Of a stretch of DNA of 64,000 nucleotides, positions 30,795 through 41,214 are shown piece by piece. Origin of the DNA: VRUE01 sp963753585 (GTDB taxonomy: Bacteria > Actinomycetota > Thermoleophilia > Solirubrobacterales > 70-9); NCBI GenBank assembly GCA_963753585.1, contig CAVWCU010000001.1, forward strand, positions 1,736,001 to 1,800,000, read 5' to 3'. The position numbers were made by a program, and so were the translations under genes. The notes beneath the pieces were generated by a model, which made no database searches, was not told where the DNA came from, and worked only from the letters and a program-made list of their open reading frames with translations. Numbering within the stretch: position 1 is the stretch's first letter; every line of letters begins with the position of its first letter.

Positions 30795-32839
30795 GGCACC
30801 GCTTCGGGCAAGGTGCAACGTCTTTCGGCTCTCAGGGGACCAAAAAACGTTGCACCTTCCTGGCGGTGGCCTCGGTACTGGTCGCGCTCGCGGTCGGCTC
30901 GCCTAGCGCGGCAGTTGCCTCGCTCCTGCAGCCGCTCGACCTGCGTGTCGACGGCGGCGAGGAAAACTGGCATGCCGAGACGAGCTTTGCCCTGCGCTGG
31001 AGCAACCCGCCACCGAGCGATGGCTCGCCTGTTGCCGCCGTCCACCACCGGCTCCTCGCCCCCGACGGCCATACCCTGGCCGAAGGGGAGATCGACTGGG
31101 CGGCCACTTCGATCCAGTCCCTGGCAGTCCCCGCGGTCCCCGGTGCCTACCGCGCGGAAGTGTGGCTCGAGGATGCGTCGCGGAACGAGGGGCCCCCGGC
31201 CGTGGCCACGCTGCGCTTCGACAACGACGCGCCGGGGCGTGTCGACCCCCAGCCGGTTCCCGGCTGGATATCCCGCAACGGCCTGCCCATCGTTCTCCAC
31301 CTCGGCCGGCCCGCCGGGCCTGAGCCGCTCTCCGGCATCCGGGGCTATGCGGTCTCGATCGACCGGGCACCCGGCGCAAGCCCCTGCGTCGACCGTTATG
31401 CCTGCAGCGAGGCCGAGACCGACCTGCGCGGCGGGGCCGGCGAAGACGCGCTGCCGATCGAAGAGCTGCCCGAGGGGACGAGCTACGTCCACGCGGTCGC
31501 CGTCTCGGGGTCCGGGATGCACTCGACGGAGGCCGGCTCCGCGGTGCTGCGCGTCGACAAGACCGACCCGCGGACGAGTCTCTTCGGCATTCCCGACGGC
31601 TGGTCGAACCGGCCGCTGACGCTGACCGCGAGAGCGAGCGACGAAGAGTCGGGGATGCTGCCCAGCGGTACCGGAGGACCTTTCACGGCGATCCGGATCG
31701 ACGGAGGACCGCCGATCGTCGCGGCCGGCGAGTCCGTCACCGCCACCGCGATCGAGTCCGGCGTCCACTCGATCGCCTTCTACGCCCGCGACGCGGCGGG
31801 CAACGTGGCCGATGGCGGCAAGCTCAACGGCCGCCACAATCACGATCCGGAGACAGCTGTGGCTCGCATCGACCGTGAGGCGCCGCGGCTCGCCTTCGCC
31901 AACTCCCAGGATCCCGGTGACCCGGAGCGGATCGAGGCCCGCGTCGCCGACTCGCTCTCCGGCATCGACCCGAGCCGCGGGCGGATCTCGGTCCGCCCAC
32001 TCGGGTCGGGCGAGCGCTTCACTGCCCTCCCAACCCACGTCGACGGCGCCGTCCTGCGCGCCCGCTGGGACTCCGGCGCCTATCCGCCAGGCGAGTACGA
32101 GTTCCGCGCCACCGCCTACGACCGGGCCGGCAACGAGACCTCGTCCTCGAGCCGCGGCAACGGTGCGCCGATGCGCCTCACCGCCCCGCTCAAGGTCTTG
32201 ACGACGCTCCGTGCCGGCTTCGGCCGCCAGGGCGTCGAATCGCAGCGGACCGTCCGCTACGGGCGGAGCGTCCTCTACAGCGGCCAGCTGCTCGCGGGGC
32301 GGCGGACGCCGCTTTCAGGTGCATCGGTGCGCGTGATCGAGCGGTTCGCAGGCGTGTCCGGAATGCAGGAACGGGTGACGACGGTGCGGACCAGCGCCCG
32401 CGGCGATTTCGGCGTTCGCCTCGCCCCGGGCCCGGGTCGCGAAGTCGTGGCGCTCGCGGCACCGACGGCGACCCTGCGCGGCGCAAGCAGCAAGCCCCTG
32501 AGGCTGGGAGTCCGCGCCGGCCTGGGGATGAGCGTCTCCTCAGCCGTTGCCGAGATCGGCGGACGCCCGGTCGTCTTTCACGGTAGGGCCCTCTCGCGCG
32601 GCGCCGAGATACCGGCCGGCGGCAAGGCCATCGAGCTCCAGTTCCGCCTGCCCGGCCTGCCGTGGAGCGAGTTCCGCACGGTCCGCACCGACGGGCACGG
32701 TCGCTTCCGCTACGCCTACCGCTTCGCCGACGACGACAGCCGCAGCGTGCGCTTCCAGTTCCGCGCCTACGCCCCGGCCCAAGCCGGCTGGCCGTTCAAG
32801 CCAGCCGGCTCGGCGCCGGTGCTGGTCGTCGGGCGTTAG
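30791..32839 (+). CDS. Large secreted surface protein with Ig/Fn3-like repeats
   Basis: 682 residues. A hydrophobic export segment (LAVASVLVALAVGSPSAAVA) follows an unusual 20-residue start encoded by a palindrome. Mature part: repeated beta-sandwich units with the motif RVDKTDPRTSL / FDNDAPGRVDP / RIDREAPRLAF and YARDAAGNVADGG / AYDRAGNETSS, typical of bacterial Ig-like domains, then two carboxypeptidase-regulatory-like units (GRSVLYSGQLLAGRRTPLSGASVRV and GRPVVFHGRALSRGAEIPAGGKAIEL). No sorting signal or C-terminal anchor is seen. Overlap with the upstream sigma/anti-sigma gene suggests co-expression and possibly sensing. Exact role unknown. Confidence 0.7.
   Translation: MRHRFGQGATSFGSQGTKKRCTFLAVASVLVALAVGSPSAAVASLLQPLDLRVDGGEENWHAETSFALRWSNPPPSDGSPVAAVHHRLLAPDGHTLAEGEIDWAATSIQSLAVPAVPGAYRAEVWLEDASRNEGPPAVATLRFDNDAPGRVDPQPVPGWISRNGLPIVLHLGRPAGPEPLSGIRGYAVSIDRAPGASPCVDRYACSEAETDLRGGAGEDALPIEELPEGTSYVHAVAVSGSGMHSTEAGSAVLRVDKTDPRTSLFGIPDGWSNRPLTLTARASDEESGMLPSGTGGPFTAIRIDGGPPIVAAGESVTATAIESGVHSIAFYARDAAGNVADGGKLNGRHNHDPETAVARIDREAPRLAFANSQDPGDPERIEARVADSLSGIDPSRGRISVRPLGSGERFTALPTHVDGAVLRARWDSGAYPPGEYEFRATAYDRAGNETSSSSRGNGAPMRLTAPLKVLTTLRAGFGRQGVESQRTVRYGRSVLYSGQLLAGRRTPLSGASVRVIERFAGVSGMQERVTTVRTSARGDFGVRLAPGPGREVVALAAPTATLRGASSKPLRLGVRAGLGMSVSSAVAEIGGRPVVFHGRALSRGAEIPAGGKAIELQFRLPGLPWSEFRTVRTDGHGRFRYAYRFADDDSRSVRFQFRAYAPAQAGWPFKPAGSAPVLVVGR
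30810..30858. repeat. Palindrome inside the start of the surface-protein gene
   Basis: AAGGTGCAACGT (30810-30821) and ACGTTGCACCTT (30847-30858) are exact 12-bp reverse complements; pairing continues imperfectly inward (CTTTCGG against CCAAAAA). It encodes the odd residues before the export segment. It may be a mobile palindromic insertion or a hairpin limiting translation. Confidence 0.5.
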
Positions 32840-33168
32840 CCGACGGGAAGGAGGTCCACTGCCTTCCGCACGCGCTGCTCGAGCTCGTCGCGGTTGCGCT
32901 TGAGGGCGCTGGTGGCCTGCTTGCGGGCGGTCGCACCGCGGCGTTCGGCGCGCTTGACCTCGCGGCGGAGCTGGGTACGGTAGGTCTTGAGCTGTTTCTC
33001 AGCCGCTTTGCGGCCGCTGAACGGCTCGACCAGCTCGCCGACGCGGTCGGTCATGGTGAGGACGGCGCCGACCGGGAGGTCGAGGGCCGGGGTCGTGGCA
33101 CGTTTCGTCGAGGCTTTCGGGGTCGGGCCGGTCGAGTTGGTCTTGCTGCTCTTGCTCTGCGTTGCCAT
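32836..33168 (-). CDS. Small basic coiled-coil-like protein
   Basis: 110 residues, Lys/Arg/Ala-rich. N-terminal 30 residues are Ser/Thr/Lys-rich and disordered in appearance; residues 45-105 are helical with strong charge (LRREVKRAERRGATARKQAT). It could be a nucleoid-associated or cell-envelope linker protein; no family is recognised. ATG 33168 chosen over an upstream in-frame start because the intervening stretch looks non-coding. Its stop overlaps the stop of the surface-protein gene by three to four bases. Confidence 0.6.
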   Translation of the reverse strand: MATQSKSSKTNSTGPTPKASTKRATTPALDLPVGAVLTMTDRVGELVEPFSGRKAAEKQLKTYRTQLRREVKRAERRGATARKQATSALKRNRDELEQRVRKAVDLLPVG

Positions 33169-33274
33169 GAAAGATGGATCCCTTCGGTATGCGGGTTTCC
33201 TGCCAGAAGTTCGCGAGTGTAGCGAACGTATGTTCTCCGCGAACACCTGTTCTTAACCGCCCGCCCGCGTCCGG

Positions 33275-34096
33275 TTACTCGGCCGAGCGCGCGATCGCCA
33301 ACCCGCGCTCCCCGGCTGCGGCCGCGATCGGGTAGCGAGCATCGAGCCCGAGGCTCGCCTCCTCCGGGGCGAGGTTGCCGAAGGCGACCCGGCCGCCGGC
33401 CTCGCGCACGATCAGCTGGGCCGCGGCGGCATCGACCGAGCGGCAGGGGCGCAGGCTGAGCATCGCGTCGAGGCGCCCGGCGGCGACGTAGGCCGCCGTG
33501 ATCGCGATCGAGCCGACGACGCGCAGGCGGTAGACCCGGCCGGAGACGGCCTCCAGGGCCGCGAGGGCGCGCGCCGGCTCCGCCGCCTCGAGGCCGAGCA
33601 GCTCCAGCTTGTCGCGGTCGGCGGCGACCTGGATCGGCTCGTCGCCGAGCGTCGCGCCCTCACCAAGCCGGGCGGCGAACTCCTCCCCCGCGCCGAAGTC
33701 GAAGACGTAGCCGAACTCGACCTCGGCCATCGAGTCCCCGGACGCCACGGCGATGCTGAGGCTGTGCGAGGGAAGCGTGCGGCGGGCGTTGAGCGATCCG
33801 TCGATCGGGTCGATCACGACGCGGGCCGGGCCGCCGGACCCGAACTTCACCTCGCCGCGCTCCTCGGAGACGGCGAGGAACGAGGCTCCCTGCGTCGCCA
33901 GAGCCTCGAGCTCGGCGAAGACCGCGTCCTCGCAGCGGCGGTCGATGACCAGGGTCCGATCGCCGCCCTCGCCCACTCCCTCGTAGACGGTGCGGGCCTC
34001 CGCCCCGCGCACATCGTCGAAGATCGCCCGCTGCGCCGCGACCACGCGGCGGCAGATTCCCGACCAGTCTGCGGAAACGGCGTCGACGTAAGGCAC
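33275..34096 (-). CDS. Inositol monophosphatase-family phosphatase
   Basis: 273 residues. The metal and substrate signatures of the family are present: VSEERGEV (first Glu), DPIDGSLNARR near residue 95, and SVDAAAAQLIVREAGG near residue 220 (family pattern W-D-x-A-A replaced by S-V-D-A-A). Likely dephosphorylates inositol phosphate, fructose-1,6-bisphosphate or PAP; the substrate cannot be told. GTG 34096 is the start. Divergent from the helicase-nuclease gene, 42 bases apart. Confidence 0.85.
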   Translation of the reverse strand: MPYVDAVSADWSGICRRVVAAQRAIFDDVRGAEARTVYEGVGEGGDRTLVIDRRCEDAVFAELEALATQGASFLAVSEERGEVKFGSGGPARVVIDPIDGSLNARRTLPSHSLSIAVASGDSMAEVEFGYVFDFGAGEEFAARLGEGATLGDEPIQVAADRDKLELLGLEAAEPARALAALEAVSGRVYRLRVVGSIAITAAYVAAGRLDAMLSLRPCRSVDAAAAQLIVREAGGRVAFGNLAPEEASLGLDARYPIAAAAGERGLAIARSAE

Positions 34097-34138
34097 CAGG
34101 CCATCCTATGGACGCCGCGCACTCGCTAGCTTTGGAGC

Positions 34139-37000
34139 ATGCTCGCCCTCGCCGAGGCACAGCAGCACGCCGTCGAGCACGAAGACGGGCCCCTGCTCCT
34201 GCTCGGTGCCGCCGGGACCGGCAAGTCCGAGGCCCTTGCGCGAAGGTTCGCCCGACTCGTCGTCGACGGGCTCGACCCTGCCCAGATCTTGGTCTTCACT
34301 TCGACGCAGGCAACCGCCGCTCGGCTCCGGCGACGCGTCGAGACGCTCCTGGAGACCCCCTATGAGGAACTTTGGATCGGCACCTGGGGCGAGCTGGCCG
34401 AGCGCCTGCTCCGCGAGCAGTCCACGGCCGCGGGCCTCGACCCCTTCTTCGACGTCCTCGGCCCCGCCGAGCGCCTGGCGATCCTGCTCGACCGTCTCGA
34501 CGACCTTCCCCTCCGCAACCGGGAGATCCGGGGCAACGCCACTGGGCTTCTCGCCCGGCTCCTCGAGCAGGTAGATGACCTCAAGGCCGGATCCGAGCCC
34601 CCCGAGCCCGACCTAGCCGAGTTCTGCGCCGCTCACGACCGCATCCTGGCCGAGTCCGGCAACCTCGACCGCGGCGACGTCTTCCTCCTCCTCAACAAGC
34701 TCTTGCACGAACACCAGGATGTCTGCGCCGAGATCGCAGCCCGCTTCGTCCACGTCATGGTCGACGAGTACGAGGACACAACCTCGGCGCAACGCGCGAT
34801 CCTCAGGCAGCTTGCCGACTCGAACCCAAACCACCTCTACGCGGAAGAACTCTCCTCTGCGGGTGGCGTGGGTGAGGGGGGGTCGAGGACGGCGCCGCCC
34901 GCCCGCAGTGCCCCCCCTCACCCGCGACAGGACCCGCAGCCGGAGACGCTTGTTCAGCTTGCTCCGGACAGCGGGGTCATCGAGCTCGGAGAGGTATTCC
35001 GCCGGCCGGTGATGCGACGGTGGGTCTGCACCAACGAGCGCGCTCAGGCGCAAGCCGTAGCCCGAGAGGTGGAGCACCTGCTTGCGGGCGGGACGGCGCC
35101 GGAAGAGATTTGTGCGCTTGTTGGAGACCCCGCGGCTGACGGGGGGGCGGTCGCAGCGGCGATGGAGGAGCGGGGGATCCCGTTCCACCTGGCCGGGCCG
35201 GCGGCACTGTTCCAGCGGCCCGAGGTGCGCGACGCGATCGCCTGGCTGCGGGCGCTGGCGGATCCCGAAGACTCCGCCGCCGTCGCCCGGGCCCTGACCC
35301 GGCCGCCGACCGAGCTGGCCTCGGCCGATCTGGCACGGCTGACCACGATCGCGCGGCGGCGCAAGGTCGACATGGTCTCCGCCTGCGAGGCGGCGCTCGA
35401 AAGCCCGCAGATCCCCCCCGAGGGAAGGGAGCGGATCCAGTCGTTCCTCAAGCTCTACGGCGAAGCCTCGGTGGCGCTGGAGGAACGCCGCGCCGACGTC
35501 TTCGTACGGCGCCTGATCGAGCGGGTGGGGCTGCGGCGGCAGCGTCTCTTCGCCGCCGAGCCGGAGGTGGCGGAGCGGCTGCTTGGCTTTTCGCGCTTGG
35601 CGGAGCTCGCCGCCACCTGGGCCAGGCGCGAGCCTCACGGATCCACCCGCGACTTCGTCCGCTTCCTCAGCGTCGTGGCCGAGGCGGGCGTTGAGCCCGT
35701 CGGCGGCGAGGAGCCGAGGTCACCCGGCACCGTCTGCGGCCTGGGCCGGCGCGCTGCCAAGGGGACCGAGTTCGACCACGTCTTCGCGCTCGGCGGCGCC
35801 CCGGACGCGGTACAGGCGCGCTCGAGCCTGGTCCTCTCGCGGATCGGCCGCGAGGAGGAGGGTGGCGAGGGCGAGGAGCTCCACGAGGAGGAGCTCTTCG
35901 GCCCCGCCGAGGGCCTGCACGCCACCTACCGCAAGCTGCGCGAGGAGGTGCTGGAGGCCTCGTGGAGGGCGGGACGGGAGCTATCCGAGCCCCGACTCGA
36001 CACGGTCGTCGACGTCAACCGGGCGATCGCCCGCCACCTCGAGCTGCTGAAGCTGGCGGCTCTCGCCCAGCGGCCGGGAGAGGAGGCGACCGCCGAGGCG
36101 GTCGAGGCGGTCAACGGGCTGCTGCGCCAGGTCGCCACCCCCGAGCAACAGGCCGAGCTCGACGCCTCGCCCCTCGACGCCTACCTGCTCGACTCCGAGC
36201 GCGAGCGCGACGGGCGGCAACGGCTGATCGCGGCCCGCCACGAGCCCTCGCTGGAAGGCTTCCTCCCCCGCCGCGGCGACGGCTCCCTCAGTCTCTCCGC
36301 CTCCGACCTCGACCTCTACCTGACCTGCCCGCTGAAGTACAAGTTCACCCGGGTCTTCGGCATCCCCCAGGAGCCGACGATCAACCAGCGATTCGGGATC
36401 CTCATCCACAACGTCCTCGAGCGCTTCCACAAGGACGGGCCCGGCGAGGACGGGCACGAGCGCCTGATGGACCTCTTCGAGGCCGGCTGGCGCCGCTCGG
36501 GGTTCGGCTCCAGCGACGACGAGCTGCAGTTCCGCGACAAGGCCCGCGCGGCGATGAACCTCTACTGGGAGCGCGAGCGCGAGGCGGAGGGCGAGCCGGT
36601 CTGGCTGGAGCGGAAGTTCGACATCAAGATCGGTCCGCACCACGTGCGCGGCCGCGTCGACCGCGTCGACCGCCTCCCCGACGGCAGCCATGAGCTGATC
36701 GACTACAAGACCGGCGAACGCAAGAGCGAGGCCGACCTGGAGAGCGACCTGCAGCTGGCGCTCTACCGCCTCGCCGCCCGCGAGGCCTGGGACATCGATG
36801 CCGCCACCGGCAGCTACTACTACGTGCTCGACGCCGACAAGGTCGCCGCCCCGACCAAGCCCGACGACGCCGAGCGGGTCGAGCGAACCGTGCTCGAGGT
36901 CGGTGAGGGAGTCCTGAGCCAGGACTTCGAGCCGCGCCCGGCGCCGACGACGTGCAGCTGGTGCGACTACCGGCTGATCTGTCCGGCGGCCGAGAGCTGA
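34139..37000 (+). CDS. UvrD-like helicase fused to PD-(D/E)xK Fe-S nuclease (AdnA/AddB-like)
   Basis: 953 residues, DNA double-strand break end processing. Helicase part: Walker A GAAGTGKSEA (23-32), motif Ia FTSTQATAARL, Walker B MVDEYEDTT (about 206-214). C-terminal nuclease: DLDLYLTCPLKYKF (first cluster Cys), RGRVDRVD, ELIDYKTGERKSE (Asp and Lys of the active site) and CSWCDYRLICP (remaining three Cys of the 4Fe-4S nuclease). Between Walker B and VIELGEVFRRP, where motif III (a GD-x-Q-type loop) is expected, there is a 28-codon palindromic stretch. I cannot find motif III, so helicase activity may be damaged; actinobacterial AdnA proteins do, however, vary here. Confidence 0.83.
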   Translation: MLALAEAQQHAVEHEDGPLLLLGAAGTGKSEALARRFARLVVDGLDPAQILVFTSTQATAARLRRRVETLLETPYEELWIGTWGELAERLLREQSTAAGLDPFFDVLGPAERLAILLDRLDDLPLRNREIRGNATGLLARLLEQVDDLKAGSEPPEPDLAEFCAAHDRILAESGNLDRGDVFLLLNKLLHEHQDVCAEIAARFVHVMVDEYEDTTSAQRAILRQLADSNPNHLYAEELSSAGGVGEGGSRTAPPARSAPPHPRQDPQPETLVQLAPDSGVIELGEVFRRPVMRRWVCTNERAQAQAVAREVEHLLAGGTAPEEICALVGDPAADGGAVAAAMEERGIPFHLAGPAALFQRPEVRDAIAWLRALADPEDSAAVARALTRPPTELASADLARLTTIARRRKVDMVSACEAALESPQIPPEGRERIQSFLKLYGEASVALEERRADVFVRRLIERVGLRRQRLFAAEPEVAERLLGFSRLAELAATWARREPHGSTRDFVRFLSVVAEAGVEPVGGEEPRSPGTVCGLGRRAAKGTEFDHVFALGGAPDAVQARSSLVLSRIGREEEGGEGEELHEEELFGPAEGLHATYRKLREEVLEASWRAGRELSEPRLDTVVDVNRAIARHLELLKLAALAQRPGEEATAEAVEAVNGLLRQVATPEQQAELDASPLDAYLLDSERERDGRQRLIAARHEPSLEGFLPRRGDGSLSLSASDLDLYLTCPLKYKFTRVFGIPQEPTINQRFGILIHNVLERFHKDGPGEDGHERLMDLFEAGWRRSGFGSSDDELQFRDKARAAMNLYWEREREAEGEPVWLERKFDIKIGPHHVRGRVDRVDRLPDGSHELIDYKTGERKSEADLESDLQLALYRLAAREAWDIDAATGSYYYVLDADKVAAPTKPDDAERVERTVLEVGEGVLSQDFEPRPAPTTCSWCDYRLICPAAES
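34857..34939. repeat. Palindromic element inside the helicase-nuclease gene
   Basis: Outer arms CTGCGGGT/ACCCGCAG and inner arms GGGTGAGGGGGGG/CCCCCCCTCACCC pair exactly, separated by GGCGT and GCGACAGG. The flanks GCGGGTGGCGTGG and CGCGACAGGACCCGC match those of the intergenic element at 6469-6561. It keeps the reading frame open and encodes Gly/Ala/Pro/Arg-rich residues at about 240-267. Confidence 0.6.
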
Positions 37001-37007
37001 CGCCCGG

Positions 37008-37871
37008 CTACTGGTTGCCCTGCTGGCGCAGGAACTGCTGGAAGTCTCTCGCGATCGAGTCCGCTGACGGTAGGTCCTCGGGGTTCTCCAGCTGGTCTAC
37101 CTGCTCGGCCTCTATTCGGTCGACGAGCTCCTCGATCTCAGGGTTGGCGGCTATGGCGCGGTTGATCTGATCTTCGTAGCTGGTCGCCTCTTCCTCCAGC
37201 TCGGTCGCCTCGACGGCGATGCCGGTGACCCCCTCGAAGCGGCGCAGGAGAGCGAGGGCGGCCTTGGGGTTGGGGACGGCGGCTATGTAGTGGGGCACCG
37301 CCGCCCAGAGCGAGGCGGAGCTCATCCCCATCTGGCGGCAGCAGTCGTGGACGACGCCGACGATGCCGGTCGGGCCCTCGTAGGAGGAGCGCTGCAGGTC
37401 GAGCTCCTCGACCAGCTTCTCGTCGGAGGCGAGGCCGGTGATCGGCACCGGCAGGGTGTGGGAGACCTCGGCGATCAGGGCACCGAGGGTGATCACCATC
37501 TCCACGCCGAGCGCGTCGGCGGCGGTCGAGATCGTCTCTGCGAAGGTGCGCCAGCGCAGGTTGGGCTCGGTCCCGTCGAGCAGCACCAGGTCGCGCTCGG
37601 CGGCGGGAACGCGAGCGGCGATCAGGTTGTTCTGCGGCCACTCGATGCGGCGTACCTCACCCTCGGTGAGCACGATCGTCGGCCGGGTGGCCTGGAAGTC
37701 GAAGTAGTCCTCCGGGTCGACCTGGGCGATCAGCTCAGAGTCGAAGGCGTCGGCTACGGCGCCGAGCGCCGTCGAGGCGGCCCCGGCGGCATCGTTCCAG
37801 CCGCGAAACGAGCAGACCAGGATCGGGCTGCGCAGCTGCGGGCACTCGCCTTCCCAAGTCAGTGAGTCCAC
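37008..37871 (-). CDS. PAC2-family protein (proteasome-assembly-chaperone-like)
   Basis: About 287 residues. The PAC2 fold is indicated by SPILVCSFRGWNDAAGAASTAL at the start, DLVLLDGTEPNLRWRTFAE, MVITLGALIAEVSHTLPVPITG and the GPTGIVGVVHDCCRQMG block. Such proteins occur in actinobacteria that carry a proteasome. A helical acidic tail of about 60 residues follows. GTG 37871 gives an N-terminus just before the conserved domain. It converges on the helicase-nuclease gene, eight bases between stops, and diverges from the ABC transporter operon. Confidence 0.88.
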   Translation of the reverse strand: MDSLTWEGECPQLRSPILVCSFRGWNDAAGAASTALGAVADAFDSELIAQVDPEDYFDFQATRPTIVLTEGEVRRIEWPQNNLIAARVPAAERDLVLLDGTEPNLRWRTFAETISTAADALGVEMVITLGALIAEVSHTLPVPITGLASDEKLVEELDLQRSSYEGPTGIVGVVHDCCRQMGMSSASLWAAVPHYIAAVPNPKAALALLRRFEGVTGIAVEATELEEEATSYEDQINRAIAANPEIEELVDRIEAEQVDQLENPEDLPSADSIARDFQQFLRQQGNQ

Positions 37872-37927
37872 CCCTCTGAGACTACAGACGGCGACGATGT
37901 GAATCACGATTCACTATCCTCCGGCCC

Positions 37928-38690
<763 letters not shown>

Positions 38691-38694
<4 letters not shown>

Positions 38695-41208
38695 GCCGGA
38701 TCCGCTCGCAGGCGCACCTGACCGCCCTGCTGACGCGCCACCTGCTGCACACGATGCGCCGCCAGCGGGCGCGCGCCGTCGTGCTCTGGGCCGCGCTCGC
38801 CCTGGCACTGGGAATCGGCGTCGGTCTGCTCGCCTTCATGACCAGCATCGAAGACTCCTACCGCGAGCGCGGCGAGGCGGTGGGCGGGGTCTCCGACGTG
38901 CAGGTCGAAGCGATCGGCGCCTCCTCGCTGCCGGCGGGGCTGGCAAAGCGACTGGACCGGATCGGTGGGACCCGCTACGCGATCCCGATGACCCAGCAGC
39001 GGGTCACGCTCGAAGCCGGCACGGAGGACGTCGTCGCGACCGCGATCGGCGTCGACCGCTCCGCCCGGCGCCTGCGCAGCGCCGTGCAGCGCGACCTGAA
39101 GCTGCCCGGCGGGCGCTCGGCGAAGCCGGGGCTGGCGCTGCCGAGCGGCCTCGCCGACGAGCTCGGCGTGCGGCGCGGCGACAAGCTGAGGATCTTCGCC
39201 TACCGGCGCTCGCCGCGGTTGCGGGTTGCGCGGGTGGTCGACGTCAGCCCGGCGATCGAGGACGTGATCACCCTGCCTCGCGACCGGCTCGAGGCGATGC
39301 GCGGAACCCCCGGCCGGCCGACGGTCATCTACGTGAAGTTCGGGCCCCGGATGGGACTCGACGCCTTCGAACGTCGCGCCGAGGGAATGCTCTCCCGACG
39401 AACGCCGTCCTGACCACGCCGCGACACGAGTCAGGCAGAGCTGAACCACGTGCTCGACTTCACCGTGCGGGCGCCGACCTTCGTCTTCGGCCTGGTCGTG
39501 CTGGCGATCGCGGGGCTGCTGATCTACGTGCTCCAACTGATGCGGATGCTGGAGCGCCAGGAGGACCTCGGCCTGCTGCGCGCGCTCGGCTCGCGGCGGG
39601 TGCCGCTGATCCTCGCCGAGAGCCTGATCCTCGTCGGCCTGCTCGTCGCCGCGATCGGGCCCGGGGTCCTGATCGGGATGCCGATCGCCAGCTACCTCTC
39701 CTCGCAGGTGCCGACGTACCTGACCGACGTCTTCGGCTTCAACATGCAGGTCACGATCCGTCCCGACGTCGTCGCCGCGGCGGCGGCGGTCGCCCTCGTG
39801 GTCGGGATCGCGGCGACGATCGGAGCGCTCGCCTCGGCCCGCGGCTCGATCGCCGACCAGCTCGGTCGCTCCCCCCAGGCCGGGGCGACCGTCGACCTCG
39901 ACGATCTCGCTGCGGACGGCGCTGGCGCTGCTCGGCGGGCGGGGTCGCCTGCCTCGCGATCGGCCTGCTGCTCGCCGATGCCGGACTCTTCCCGCCGGCC
40001 GCGGTGACGGTCCTGCTCGGCCTTGCGCTCGTAACACCCGGGCTCGTCGGCCTGGTCGCGATCGCGCTCGGTCGCCGCGAGCACGGGGGCTCCAAGGTGG
40101 AGCTCGTCGCCCGCGGCGCAATCGAGGCAAATCCCCGCCGGGCGGCTCTGGCCGCGGCGATCATGGCGCTCGGGGTCGCCGCGGTCGTGCCCCCGCAGCT
40201 CGCCGAACACGCGCTCCTGGACCGGATCGACCGCCTCAACCAGGTGATCCGCCCCGGGGCACAGGACCTGCTCGCTTCCGACGACGCCTTCGCCAGCGTC
40301 CCCGTCGACCTCTCCTACGGACGGCGGGCGCTGCGCGACCCGCGCGACTGTGGCACGGCCAGTTGCCTTCGCCTTCGTCCCCTACGAAGGGCGCAAAATC
40401 GAGGTGCGGGGGCTGGTGCCGAGCACCCGGGGCGGGCTGATCCGGCGTGGCACCGGCCTTCCCCAGCAGTACCCGTTGCTGCGCCAGCACCCGCGCGGCG
40501 TGCTGGTCTCCAAGGTGATGACCGCCGGCCTCGGCGTCGAGACCGGCGAGAGCATCGATGCTGCCTACCGCGAGCGGCCCGCGCAAGCTGCGCGTCCTCG
40601 GCGAGGTCGAGGACTTCGCCTGGCCCTCGGGCACCGTCTACATGAGCATGGATCGGTACAGGCGGCTCTACCGCACAAATGCTGTCAGCGCCCTCGCCGT
40701 CGACCGCAAGCGGAAGGTCGACATAGCGGCGCTGCGGAAGCTGGCACCGCTGCACGTGATCACCGGTGCCGAGTTCAAGGACCGCATCGATGCACAGATG
40801 GAAAAGAGCACGCAGGGGATGCTGGCGATGCGCGCGCTCACCCTGATCGCGGCGCTGGTCGCGGTCGGCGGGATCATCACCACCTCGGTCTTCGCGCGGC
40901 GGCGCGAGTGGGCAGTGCTGCGGGCGATGGGGATCGGCAACGCCGGCCTGCTCGGCGCCCTTGCCCTGGAGACCCTGCTGGTGGTGAGCCTCGGTGCCGC
41001 CTGCGGCGCGATCGGCGGCATCGTCAGCTACCGGGGGCCGACCCTGGGCTTCCTCGAGGCGCAGGGATACGTGATCGGCAACGAGCTCCAGCTCGGCGCG
41101 GTCGCCGCAACCGCGGCCGCGGCAGTGCTGGTCGGAACGCTGGCCGCGGCGCTGCCCGCCTGGCTGACGGCACGCGCCCCTCTCGCCGATGCGCTTTCCT
41201 ACGAGTAG
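38691..41208 (+). CDS. FtsX-like ABC permease, two-module (several frame breaks)
   Basis: About 838 residues. N-terminal basic segment and first helix (AVVLWAALALALGIGVGLLAF), a large extracytoplasmic domain, three helices of the first FtsX module (TFVFGLVVLAIAGLLIYVL and RRVPLILAESLILVGLLVAAIG), a second loop, and the second module (GMLAMRALTLIAALVAVGGIITTSVF, ALALETLLVVSLGAACGAIGGI) ending LADALSYE. The frame changes near 39410, 39940, 40350 and 40580, so at least four indels. Two FtsX modules in one chain is usual for actinobacterial exporters. A TetR-type regulator follows after six bases, so the exporter is likely controlled by it. Confidence 0.82.
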
Positions 41209-41214
41209 ACGCGA

